A DNA stretch of 64,000 nt from Gnetum montanum (taxonomy: Eukaryota > Streptophyta > Gnetopsida > Gnetales > Gnetaceae), in NCBI GenBank assembly GCA_015680685.1, contig MNCI01000213.1, forward strand, positions 1 to 64,000. Reading direction: 5' to 3'. Each line of letters opens with the position of its first letter. Positions within the stretch are counted from its first letter, which is position 1. The position numbers and the translations under genes are program-made. Shown here piece by piece: positions 1-9,960 of this stretch. The notes under the pieces are model-generated. The model did not search any database. It saw nothing but the letters and a program-made list of their open reading frames with translations, and was not told the DNA's origin.

Positions 1-13
1 AAGACTGTTTGTG

Positions 14-640
14 CTAGTTTATAGTCATAGTGGACTGATGGTTACCTTACTTGTGTAAAGTGTGATGTTGCATGCATGGTCATGCTATGTATCTGCAATA
101 TCTTGCAAAGATCAACTAGGAAGAAAACAACATCAAGCGACACCTGTTGTACATAAAGTTAGAATGTATGACTGAAAGAAAAGCAATGCAAAAAGTGATA
201 GTTTTAGGCTGTTCTAGGCCGTATGCTAGTTTAAGGACTTTTCGGGCCATGTATTTTTGTAGTTTTATGTTTTTTATTGTTTTTCTTTGTTTTCTAGAGT
301 ATATGTGTGCAACTAAATGTAAAATAAATTTCTAAAGTGTAGTGCAAGATGTAAGGTAAATAATTGGAAAAGAAAGCAGCGGTCGTGCAAGAATCTAAAT
401 CATAACTTGTAACTTATAAGCGAAATTTTAATGTAAGGTGACGAGAGTTTGTAAATTTGTAATTTTGTTGGCTCTAGTTTAAAGCCATTTTGGGCTTGGT
501 ACATTAGTTTAAAGTCCTGATGGACTATTGCATCTGTTGTTAAAGAAAGGATTACCAATTTTATGCCATGGAGGGCCAAAGGTAGTAACATTTTCAAAAA
601 GTTTTTAAACTAAACCAGCCATTTCTAACCGTGGCTAGTT
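14..640 (-). repeat. Diverged hairpin-repeat monomers
   Basis: Scattered, degenerate copies of the same motif as the array at 640-1215: CTAGTTTA followed by an inverted repeat with a 6-nt loop. Clear copies are AGTC/GACT at 23-26 and 33-36, AGCC/GGCT at 483-486 and 493-496, and AGTC/GACT near 510-525. No credible gene is seen in this stretch; short open frames are not conserved in the other elements. Confidence 0.7.
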
Positions 641-1215
641 TAATGTCATTGCAGACGTTTATTGGCAGTTTTAAACATCATACGGGATGTGTCATAGTTT
701 AACATCATTTCGGACAGTTCATAGTTTAATGTCATTTCAAACAGTTCATAGTTTAACGTCATTTCGGATAGTTCATAGTTTAATGTCATTTTAGATAGTT
801 TGTAGTTTAATGTCATTTTGGACAGTTCATAGTTTAACGTCATTTTGAACAGTTCATAGTTTAACGTCATTTTGGATAGTTCATAGTTTAACGTCATTTC
901 AGATAGTTCTTAGTTTAACGTCACTTCAGATAGTTCGTAGTTTAACGTGATTTCGGACAGTTCGTAGTTTAACGGCATTTCGGACAGTTCATAGTTTAAC
1001 GTGATTTTAGACAGTTCGTAGTTTAACATCATTTCAGATAGTTTGTAGTTTAATGTCATTTCAGATAGTTCATAGTTTAACGTCATTTCAGATAGTTCGT
1101 AGTTTGACGTCATTTCGGACAGTTCATAGTTTAACATCATTTCGAATAGTTCATAGTTTAACGTCATTTTAGACAGTTCGTAGTTTAACGTCATTTTGGA
1201 TAGTTCGTATCATTC
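640..1215 (-). repeat. 27-bp tandem hairpin array after protease of T1
   Basis: About 21 head-to-tail units of 27 bp of the form AGTTTAACGTCATTTCGGAC plus a short spacer. Each unit contains GTC, a 6-nt loop and GAC. One unit at 675-690 reads ACATC/GATGT, with both arms changed together. Because 27 is a multiple of 3 the array stays open on the minus strand and would encode a 9-residue MTLNYEL-type repeat, but I treat that as a by-product. It lies just downstream of protease, the place taken by equivalent arrays in T4 (36262-36445) and T5 (49735-49925). Confidence 0.95.
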
Positions 1216-1218
1216 GTT

Positions 1219-1871
1219 CTAGTTGTTGAGTTGCCTCTTGATCTTTTGTAGCTTAACATGTGGAGCTGGGTGTATGGGTATGATTTTATATTCACCTTCC
1301 CCGTCGGTGATTTCAAAGGGTAGTTCTGACCAAGAAACATCAGCAGGAATGGCTCCTATGTCTATGTCTTCTTGTGTTTCTTCAGTGCTAGTTGGATTGT
1401 GAGTCAACGTTGGGTTCACATTCTGATATATGTTCATGGTTTCTTGTTTAGGCTTAACAAACTCAATTTCTGATCCTTGACCTACCTCAAGATATGAGGA
1501 AGTGATCGATGATGTTTTATCCCCATGTATGATGATCTCACCACCCTTGTAAGGTAGATGTATCTCCTGATGGATTGGTGAAGATACGACTTTAAGTTGA
1601 GCTAGCCAAGGACGTCCTAGGATTAGATTAAACCTTGGCATTTCATCAACCACTATGAATTCAGCTGATATAGGGAATTGGTCTCCGGCTATGAAATCTA
1701 AGGTAACCATGCCTTTCACTCCCACACAGGAACCACTGAAAGATCTTAAGAAAGAGGTTGTTGTGGGCTATACTTGTTCAGTGAATCCTAATTTTTTGAT
1801 GATGGAAAAAGGTATTACATTTGTTGCCACACCATCATCGACATGCACCCTACGTATTTTAAAATGATCAA
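1219..1871 (-). pseudogene. T1 retropepsin-like protease domain
   Basis: C-terminal part of the gag-protease frame. The active-site stretch reads VHVDDG at about 1845-1831, followed by the conserved NVIP, and then the core FNLILGRPWLAQL and VVSSPIHQEIHLPY. The same residues occur in T4 (DDG at 37237-37229) and T5 (49022-49030). DDG in place of the usual DTG/DSG is shared by all three copies, so it belongs to the lineage and is not decay. The C-terminal 168 codons (1725-1219) are open; a stop lies just upstream. The domain would process the element's polyprotein. Confidence 0.85.
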
Positions 1872-4800
1872 CCTGTATTGTTATGAACATAGGGGCTATG
1901 GTGATTTCCCCTATTTTTCTATCTAGCTTAATGTCCTCAACATGGAACTCTAAGGATGTGATCTTCGATTCTTGAAGTTATGGAGATAATACTGCATAAA
2001 TGGATGGTTCATCTGTAGGAAGATCCTCACTAACAGGAATTGAAGTTAGCATTCGTACGAGAGCCTCTCGATGTACTAGTGAATTCATCACTAAGTCATA
2101 CAAACTTAAAGAAGTATTCTTTTGTTTTAAGGCTTATGTGACTTGGGTCAACACATTTGCTAGGTCTTTTCCATTTGGGACATTCTTATCTATAGATATT
2201 TGGTCCATTTGACCTAGCATTCACATTTCTCATGGAGGGGTTTTTACGTTAGTAGCTGAGAATGTTGGGTTTGGGATATGACTTGTAACTTCATCTTGGT
2301 TTTGGTGACTTGTACTAGGCTCATTAATGGATGGACTCATGGGGATGGTGTTTAGTAGTGTAGGCTTTGGTAGTCCTAATTCGTGTCCATGGTTCTCTCT
2401 CTCCATGCGCTTTCTTTTTTCTCTTTCTAAGCACTCTCTTATTAGCCTATTGGCAAGACATTCTCGCAAAGGTCATCGAGAAGTGGAGGCAGTTTGTACG
2501 TCAAGATGTTTTGGCACTTGGACCACAAAAGGAATGGGTCGATTTTCAAATGGTATGTTTGTTGTGGTGGCAAATGAAGGAGGTATGCGGATGATGAATG
2601 GTTTTGATGGTGTAGGGGACATGCGTGTGGTAAAAGGGGTTTGAGGATATATTGGGGTAAGTGTGTTTTGTGAATGCCCACGAATCACAAAAGGCTTTCA
2701 AGGAACATCTTGTCTATCTTCCACATGGATAGTATTAATCACATAGGGAGCATCATCAGTTTTGGTATTGAGAGGATCCTTGTAGACCCCCATGGATTGG
2801 TTTTGAGGCCTTATTGGGTTTGTCTTGTCGAACACTACTTCACCTCCATCTATCATGCGTTGTATGTCTTGTTTCAATGCAAAGCAGTAATCAACCCCAT
2901 GACCACACCATTGGTGATATTCACAAAACCTATCCAACCTAAAGCCTTTTGGAATGGGAGGTTCATTAGCTATTGCTAAGGCTGGATTTTTGGCCAATTC
3001 GCAAAAGTGATCATGTCTTTGCGAGGTTGAAGGAGACATTTGTTTGTGTTGAATTAGCCCAACCTTTAGAAGTTGATCAAGTAGTTGTGAAGGCTTCATG
3101 GGCAATGGTGTGTATTGAGTAGGGTCTTTCCTTTTGAAGGTACAGGCATGACCTATGTTGTTGTTTCTATTTCAGGAATTTTCAGGTGTATGAGTGGGTG
3201 TGGTTCTTTCATAGTTGTTTGGGATAGTAGGTTGTTTTCTCTTAGCCACTGCTGCTACCCTTGTTTTGGATTTATCTTTCCTCATGTGTTGGCTCCTAAA
3301 GGCTTGTTTTTGCCGCTTCTTCTATTTCTTTGATTTGTACGAATGCTTGGCTCAATGTGTGGGCTTTTAGGTAGTAAAGTTTTGACTTAATAAAGTCATT
3401 CACAGCTGACTTAAGGAGAGTGAGTAAATATGTTTCAGGGATAGGTTCGTGAAGTTCATTTAAGGTTGCACTCCACCTTTGGATAAATTTTTGTGCTGGT
3501 TCTAAAGGCACTTGTTTAATTTGAATCAAGCTATCTAATGTGGCTTCAGGTTTTAGATTGTACTTGAAACGGGTGACAAACTAATGCAACAAATTCTCTA
3601 AAGAAGATATGGAGCTACGAGGTAAAGATCGGTACCATTCTAAGGCTTTTCCAGTTAAGGACATTGCAAACACTCACAAAATTACATGGGGCCATGCTTG
3701 AAGTAAAAGGCTTTCGGTTCTATATGTCACTAGGTGGGCATTTGGGTTCCCTTCTCGATTGTACTTAGTTAGTTGAGGTAATGAGACTCCTTTTGGCAAG
3801 GTCAAGGGTGGAATTGAGGGGTCAATTGGGTCATCTTGATAGAAATCTAGTACCTTGACTTCCTCATTGTTGAAAGTTTTTAAGGCATTTTAATTCTTAT
3901 GCCAACGAGTGCATCATTTTTTGTGTGTCTGCCCATTCTTGGGTGGTAGGAAAACTGGTGGATTGAGTGGATTGTCGATGATAATGGTTTAATTGTTGCA
4001 TTTTTTTGTGGAAAGGTAGGTTTTTGGGCTAACATTTGTTGTGGTGGGATGGTATTCGGGACTGAGACTATCAGTGGAGCCCAATGCCTAGCTACAGGTT
4101 GTGAGGTAACACCTCGAACATGTTGGGTTGGAGTAATCAATGATGCCCCATGAATCTACATTTGGGGTATGTAATGGGTGGACGTGGAAGTTGGTATGAC
4201 TGATGGTATTCCAATTACTTGAGGTTGAAAGATTGACCCTGCATTGGTTTGGGGGAGTTTTTGGGATTGCACTAGTGGAGGAATCATAGAAGTGGATGCA
4301 TCAGAGTGAATGTTATTGAGCATAGAGAAGATAGGAATGGAATGGGGAACAGGTCCTTGAGTGTTTGTGGATGAAGAAGGAAACACAGTTTCTTCCAAGA
4401 AGGGATGGAATAATGGGTTTGTGTGGGCATGGGGGCTAAAGGTATGGTATGATTCTCCATGTTCAAATTGGGCTGCAAAGTCATCTTCTTGATTTTGAGG
4501 CTCTATGGGAGGTAGTTGTAGGGCTTGACATCTAGCCATAAGAAGTTGGGATATGAGTTTATGATGGTTTTTAGATAGTGGGATTATGTCAAATGCAGAA
4601 GGGATAAACTCACATCCTCCTTTGTGGATAAATTCATATTCTCACTTAGCTTCCCTCTCTACATGATCAATGGGTAGGTTTTCTTGGATTTTGACATAGA
4701 TAAAATTATACTGTTCGGGTGTAAGAGTTGTGTGAATGGGGCCTTTGCCCTGTAGCCTGAGGAATTGGCATGTAGGGCCTTGAGGATTTATGTGTTCAAT

Positions 4801-4896
4801 AACAGTTATCGATTCCATAGCAGTTACATGGTTTGAAGCTTCAGCCCCAAAGTCAGTAATCGGTACTGTTACTGGGTTGGCTTGGGAATATTCCAT
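1872..4896 (-). pseudogene. T1 gag (capsid/nucleocapsid) polyprotein, decayed
   Basis: I start at the ATG at 4896 (MEYSQANP), which aligns with the T4 gag start; a longer open frame upstream runs into the primer site and is unlikely to be translated. Recognisable parts in order: an N-terminal block with LRLQGKGP and YNFIYVKIQ; a Pro/Ser/Thr-rich linker (4539-3880); the capsid-like block WSATLNELHEPIPE and SAVNDFIKSKLYYL (3529-3296); and a zinc-knuckle-like CEYHQWCGHGVDYC followed by FALKQDIQRMID (3105-2698). The linker to protease continues to 1872. Several stops and frame changes make it non-functional. The stop after REAK at about 4642 is TGA where relatives support a CGA. Confidence 0.85.
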
Positions 4897-5061
4897 GATA
4901 AACATGAATGGACTGGGGTAGATGAATGGAGTTGGATCGCAAGCAGTTGTAGCATGGGGTGACACAAGCTCAGTGTGATCAACAGGGATGAGGAGACTCA
5001 AATAGGCAAGATGGATGAGTTTTGATAGGTAGTGACGTTTTAACCAATAACAAGAAAGTGG

Positions 5062-5078
5062 CCCTCCTTCTAGCGCCA
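5062..5078 (-). other. Primer-binding site of T1
   Basis: Minus strand reads TGGCGCTAGAAGGAGGG, five bases inside the LTR end. The same 16-mer TGGCGCTAGAAGGAGG occurs at the same place in T4 and T5. TGG start and position are typical of a tRNA primer site; I do not assign the tRNA. Confidence 0.85.
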
Positions 5079-5083
5079 AAAAC

Positions 5084-6643
5084 TGTACTGACCTAAATCA
5101 TTGGTGTAAGGCTAGAAAGGAAATAGATACTGAGAGATCATTGGGCAGCCACAGCTAACCCTACCTTCACTCAAGGGCAAGCTGGAAAAGTAAACGAAGG
5201 TAGAGTGCCTTGGATGGTTTTCACGCAAATCAACCAAGGATTTCCCTGAGGGTAAGCTACAGCTAGCGCTGGGGTTATCATAAATGGGATTTAAACGGAA
5301 TGTAAACAATGATACGAAATGTAAATAAAGCATACTGAGTTATGAATAAAGCATAAACAAAGTTATATTTGTAAAGTATAAACAGAACTAAACAATGTAA
5401 ATGGGAGGCAATAATGAAACTATATTGTATTGTTTCAAACAGGAATATGCACCAGTCGAAGCATAGTTGCACAAGTGTGGATGACAAGTTAAATGCCTAG
5501 CCCCAGAATGATATGACACGATGATGCAATGATGAAATGGGATGAACGTGAAAAAAAATTGGAAGCCAAAAATTAGATGTGCTGAGTGCCCAAGGATTGC
5601 GGGTTCTATCCTTTTTTAGAATTGCCAATCTCTCCAATTTTTCAGAATTGCCAATCTCTCCAATTTTTTCCTTCCTCCATCTTCTTCTTTTTGCCTCCTT
5701 TTCCTTGCCTCCCTTGCTTGTGTGAATTAATAGGGTATTTATAGGGTTGGGCTAGGGTTTTATTTGACCAGGTTCAATGTATTTTACAATTTTTGGGTCA
5801 TTCAAGCCCATGAAGATACAAACAAATTAGAAAAACAAGCCCTCAAGTGATAAAAATTTAAAGAAAATTTAGGAGGATTAACTCTAGCTCTGGCCCACTT
5901 GAAAAATTATATTTTTTTTTTGTTGTGTTTTAGACCATGAGGGCTTGACATGCCCACAATTGGGGATTTATAATAAAATGTACAAAAAGAGAAATTTAAC
6001 TGCCCAGCGTGACCTGCAATGTGACCTGTAATGTGACCTTTAAAACTTGCAATTTTGAGCGAAATTTGGAATTTCTGAAGGCTAGGACCCATAGTTATCA
6101 ATAGTCGACCCTGAGGACGACTTGCACCCTTGAAATCAAGTCATTTTGGCTCAGTTTTGGGGCTCTAAAGGTTGGTGACGCTAATCCTTACACTGTGCAA
6201 CGTCTAAAAAAGTAACCCCAGCATCACCAAGTTAAAATGGCATATTTGAGGCCCAAATCTTGATTTTTGGGAGGCTGGGAGCTGCTAGGGACCTTGGTGA
6301 AGGTCATGGGGGGTCCTTGTGCTCGATTTCGGCCTGTTTTGACTCAATTTCAGGGCTCCAAAAGTTGGTGACGCTGATCCTTACACTGTGCAGTCTCTGA
6401 AAAAGTAACCAAAGTGTACTTAGCCAAAACCAAACATTTTGAACCCAAAAATTTTGATTCTAGATGCTGGAAGTTGGTGCAGTCACTTGTGGGCCCTGGG
6501 GGAACCTTACTTGTTGAATCATGGGCCATCGGGGGCTATTTCGGAGGCCTCCAAGTTTGGTCACACTGTACTCATGTTGGGCAACAGCATGACTTAGCTT
6601 GATTCTTGTCTAAAAGTGCTAGGACAAAATTAGTGGTGTTTCA
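5084..6643 (-). repeat. 5' LTR of T1
   Basis: 1560 bp, beginning TGAAACACCACT on the minus strand and ending in ACA next to the primer-site spacer. A TATA box (TATAAATA on the minus strand) lies at 5743-5736. The U3 half carries two imperfect ~190 bp repeats, each with GTTGGTGACGCTNATCCTTA, at about 6172 and 6363. The R/U5 half aligns with the T2 LTR (for example the block with GTAGAGTGCCTTGGATGGT near 5200 and 8025), so T1 and T2 are of related families. Confidence 0.9.
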
Positions 6644-7260
6644 GATGCATCAAATTGAGTGTTGGTCATAGAAAAAGTAGGAATGGGGGCGGATGCTTCC
6701 TATTGAGAAATAGGTGCTTGGGTACTTGTAGATGCATGAAGAGGCATAGTCTCTCCCATGAAATGATGGAATAATGGGTTCGCGTAAGCATGAGCACTAA
6801 GAGTGTGGTACAAATCCCCATGCTTGGATTGAGCTGTGAAATCATCTTCCTCAGCTCCACTTTAAGGCTCTATGGTGGGTTGCTGCAAGGTTTGATTCCT
6901 TACCATGAGGAGCTAGGATATGAGTTCATAATGGGATTCAGAAAGGGGTATGACATCATACACTAAAGGATTAAAGTTATGACCCCCCTTATAGATGAGT
7001 TCATAATGTCATTTTGCTTCTATTTCCACATGCTCAATGGGTAGGTTAGCTTGGATCTTTACGCAGACGAAGTTGTATTGTTCTAGGGTGAGAATTGTAT
7101 AAGTGGGGTCTTTTCCTTGTAACCTGAGTGATCGGTGAGTTGGCCCTTGAGGATTCATCTCTTCAATGATGACTATGGGTTCAGTTGCAGTCACAGGATT
7201 TGAAATTTTGGCATTAAGGTTAGAAAGTTGCAATGCTGCTTTGATCTGAGAAGATTTCAT
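6644..7260 (-). pseudogene. T2 gag N-terminal fragment
   Basis: Start ATG at 7260 (MKSSQIK). The block NPQGPT, LRLQGKDPTYT and YNFVCVKIQANLP aligns with the N-terminus of T1 and T4 gag. After a stop at the K-stop position also hit in T1 (REAK/IEAK), the frame continues through YELIYKGG and YHTLSAHAYANPLF and is broken at 6644 by T1. Confidence 0.8.
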
Positions 7261-7886
7261 ATGTGTAACTGGCTTGACTAGCTAAATATGTGTAAAAAGT
7301 GTATGCAAGTTGGGCATATGCAAGTCGAGCTTGAGCAAGCTAGGCATATGCAAGCTGAGATTGAGCAAGCTAGACATATGTAATCTAAGCTTGAGCAAGT
7401 TGGGCATATGCAAGCTAAGCTTGAGCAAGCTACATGTGAACATTAATGTTAGCGCAACTTGAACATCTATACGCTATTTTGTGCACAACGTATACAAGTG
7501 CAACATACATGCAATGTAAGTGCAATGTAGCACATGTGTGAGTGATGTGCATGCATAGTGTATGTACGCCAAACATGTGCAAAAATGTGTGTATGTTGCT
7601 TTGGGTATTCATAGCGTATGTTGTTTTGGATTTTCGTAGCATTGGGGTTTGCAGCATGTGTATGCTGTGTTGGGTTTTCACAGCATGTGCATGTTGTACT
7701 TAATATTTTTGCCTGCAGATACAGAATTTATTGCATTGGCAGCAAGGTAAAAATTTTACAAGGATTTAATTCAATCATTAACAGATTGGTATGGTTGGAG
7801 CAAGCTAGGCTTGCATTCTACACCCGATCTGCATCATGCATGAAAGGTAATGAAATCAACATTTTATTGGGATGAAAAATTGGTAA
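7261..7886 (-). other. T2 5' leader, non-coding
   Basis: 626 bp between primer site and gag start, much longer than in T1 (165 bp) or T4 (about 225 bp). It contains a 30-bp tandem repeat (7305-7437) and a stretch rich in alternating GCATGTGCATG-like words (7500-7700). No gene is seen. Confidence 0.7.
7305..7437 (-). repeat. 30-bp tandem repeat in T2 leader
   Basis: Four and a bit units of AAGTTGGGCATATGCAAGYY followed by GAGCTTGAGC (plus-strand text), with a few substitutions between units. Not found in the other elements of this window. Confidence 0.9.
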
Positions 7887-7903
7887 CCATCCTTCTAGTG
7901 CCA
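7887..7903 (-). other. Degraded primer-binding site of T2
   Basis: Minus strand TGGCACTAGAAGGATGG, matching the T1/T4/T5 site except for a CpG-type G-to-A and one transversion. It sits five bases inside the LTR edge. Confidence 0.75.
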
Positions 7904-7908
7904 ATTTC

Positions 7909-9558
7909 TATACTATCTGAAATCATCGGTGTAAGGCTGGAGGGAAAGGAACACTGAAATATCTTCAAAGAGATATAGCTGACCCTATGTTTGCACAAGG
8001 GCAAGCTGGAAAAACGAAGGTAGAGTGCCTTGGATGGTCTACACACAAATCAACCAAGGACTTCCCTGAGCATACCATATGACCTGTGCTAGGGTTATTG
8101 CAACAAAATGTAAAATGGATAGCGTAATGCAATGAAATGTAAATGTGGAATATAGTATGTAAATGTAAAGAGAATGTATGCACAAACATGCAATAAAATG
8201 GGATAATGTGAACAATGAACCATAACAACACAACGAAAGGTAAAAAAATGAAATTGTGTTGTATTGATTAACAAGATGTGCACTGGTCAAAACATAGTTG
8301 CCTATCTGGATTGCAAGTCAGACATTAAGCTTCGATGCGAGGTGTTTGTAGGCACTGGGGATCATGTGCGTCTGGGCTCAGGATTGCTCTTTTCTTTTAT
8401 TTTCTTTTAAATTTCCAATCCCATTTATATCAATGAATAGGATATTTATACATTTTTCTAGGCTTAGGAGTAGGATTTGTAAATGAGGTTAATGGCTATG
8501 GGATGCAAGAAATACAGATCGCGTGACAGGTGTACATGGGCAGACTACGTTCTAGATCAGATACACTATATCTTACAATCTATTTTAGCTTATGCAAGTT
8601 GGCTTACACCCATAGAAGCATGTAATTGTAGCATAACAACTTGACCAGCTCAAAAATGTGAGAAATTTACAATAACTGATAATGTACAGTAAGAGAATTT
8701 GGCTTCGGCTCGCTTGGAATTTTAGAATCTATAGACTGACTACTGTTGAAAGTGTTTTTTCTTTACTAGGGTGGCCGGTGCATGTTGATCTTTTCCTAGC
8801 ATGCCCTCAGCATGTTTCTAAAGTGCTTTAGCTCTGTCGTGACCAATGCTCATGCTGGAGTCATGCTGCCAACATGACCTCAACGTTTGACCTCAACATG
8901 CATGACCAAAAATCATTCATTTTGTATTAAAATGCCATCTTTAAGACCTTTTTTTGGAGTGTAACTACTTCCTGACCTTGAGGACATCCTGCATGTTTAA
9001 TTTGAGCCTTTATATGCTTGGATTTAGGTCACTTTTAGCAGCTCATGCTGGGCTCATGTTGTCAGCATGACCTGGGCGTGAGCAAGCTGGGATAATACAT
9101 TTCACACCAAATCTTGATCTTTTAGACCTATCTTTCAAGGGTAACTACTGCTTGACCTTGGGGGCAACTTGCATGCTGAGTTTGAGCCTTTTTGTGACTT
9201 GATCTAGGTCACTCATAGCAGCTCACATTGGGCTTACACTGTTAGTGTGACTTGGGCGTGAGCAATGAAAATGAACATTTTTGGAGCTAAAATCTAAAGT
9301 TTTGAAGGCTGAAACTTGGAGAAATCATTAATGGACCTTGAGGGTGAGTTGTACCCTTGAAATTAGACCATTTTGATGCTATTTTGGGGCTATTTTGAGG
9401 CAGTTTTAATTTACTCATGCCAGACTCACGTTGTACTCATGCTATCAGCGCGACCCCAGCATGAGTTCATGCCTTAACCAAAATTTTGTTCCCGAAAGTG
9501 CAAAAAGATCCAAGTTTTTCTCGTTTTGAAGTTCTAGGCCAAAATTTGGGGTGTTTCA
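7909..9558 (-). repeat. 5' LTR of T2
   Basis: 1650 bp. Begins TGAAACACCCCAAAT on the minus strand; TATA box at 8450-8443. U3 has four copies of a roughly 190-bp unit, each with a short palindromic core (8848-8884, 9042-9087, 9221-9265, 9414-9472), for example GTCATG/CATGAC and CACT/AGTG. The inner terminal TG/CA has decayed to TA at 7909. Confidence 0.85.
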
Positions 9559-9569
9559 ACAACAAAAGC

Positions 9570-9960
9570 AATGTAAGTAGAACATCCTCTATGACATTAA
9601 ACTAGCCTAGAATGTCTACTATAACATTAAACTAGCACAAAACATCTGATATGATGTTAAACTAGCATAGAATGTCTTCTATGATGTTAAACTAGCACAA
9701 ACCATCTGCTATGATGTTAAACTAGCATAGAATTTCCTTGGGTTATGACATTAAACTAGCACCCACAACATGGTCTGTTATGACCTTAAAATGGCCATCC
9801 ATCATTTGCTACAATGCTAAACTAGAACAGTGGTCTACTAGGACCTTAAACTAGCACATCACGGTTCACCTGGACCTTAAATTGAGATCATGGTCTACTG
9901 GGACCTTAAACTAGCACAATTGGTGATCTACTAAGATCTAAAACTAGGTTCAGAATTCTG
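9570..9960 (+). repeat. Hairpin array after integrase position of T3
   Basis: About 13 units of 27-30 bp ending TTAAACTAGCAC. Arms with 6-nt loops include GGTC/GACC at 9772-9785, CATT/AATG at 9803-9816, GATC/GATC at 9925-9938 and ACATC/GATGT near 9645. Equivalent to the post-integrase arrays of T4 and T5. Confidence 0.92.

Larger units (their letters stand above)
1..6643 (-). mobile_element. Tat-like Ty3/gypsy element T1, 5' half
   Basis: On the minus strand this holds, in order, a 5' LTR (6643-5084), primer-binding site, gag, protease and a hairpin repeat array running off the left edge. Gag, protease and primer site match elements T4 (24797-42164) and T5 (43549-62298), so the lineage is the same although the LTR sequence differs from theirs. 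The right LTR edge ends in gtgttTCA, and immediately outside it is gag of a related element T2, so T1 is nested in T2. Its antisense gene, pol and 3' LTR should lie left of the window. Confidence 0.9.
6644..9558 (-). mobile_element. Tat-like element T2, 5' end only
   Basis: Right-hand remnant of a minus-strand element: 5' LTR, degraded primer site, long leader and the first ~200 codons of gag, cut at 6644 by the T1 insertion. The rest of T2 should resume left of T1, beyond the window, preceded by a copy of GATGC if T1 made a 5-bp target duplication. T2 itself is inserted in the hairpin array of T3, which starts at 9559. Confidence 0.85.

Noticed and set aside
646..1194. Open minus-strand frames encoding a 9-residue MTLNYEL repeat protein
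   Set aside because: The frame stays open because the tandem unit is 27 bp. Equivalent arrays in T3, T4 and T5 have other unit lengths and are not open, so no protein is supported.
640..1215. CRISPR-like array
   Set aside because: Units are directly adjacent with no unique spacers, the context is a plant retroelement, and no cas gene exists.
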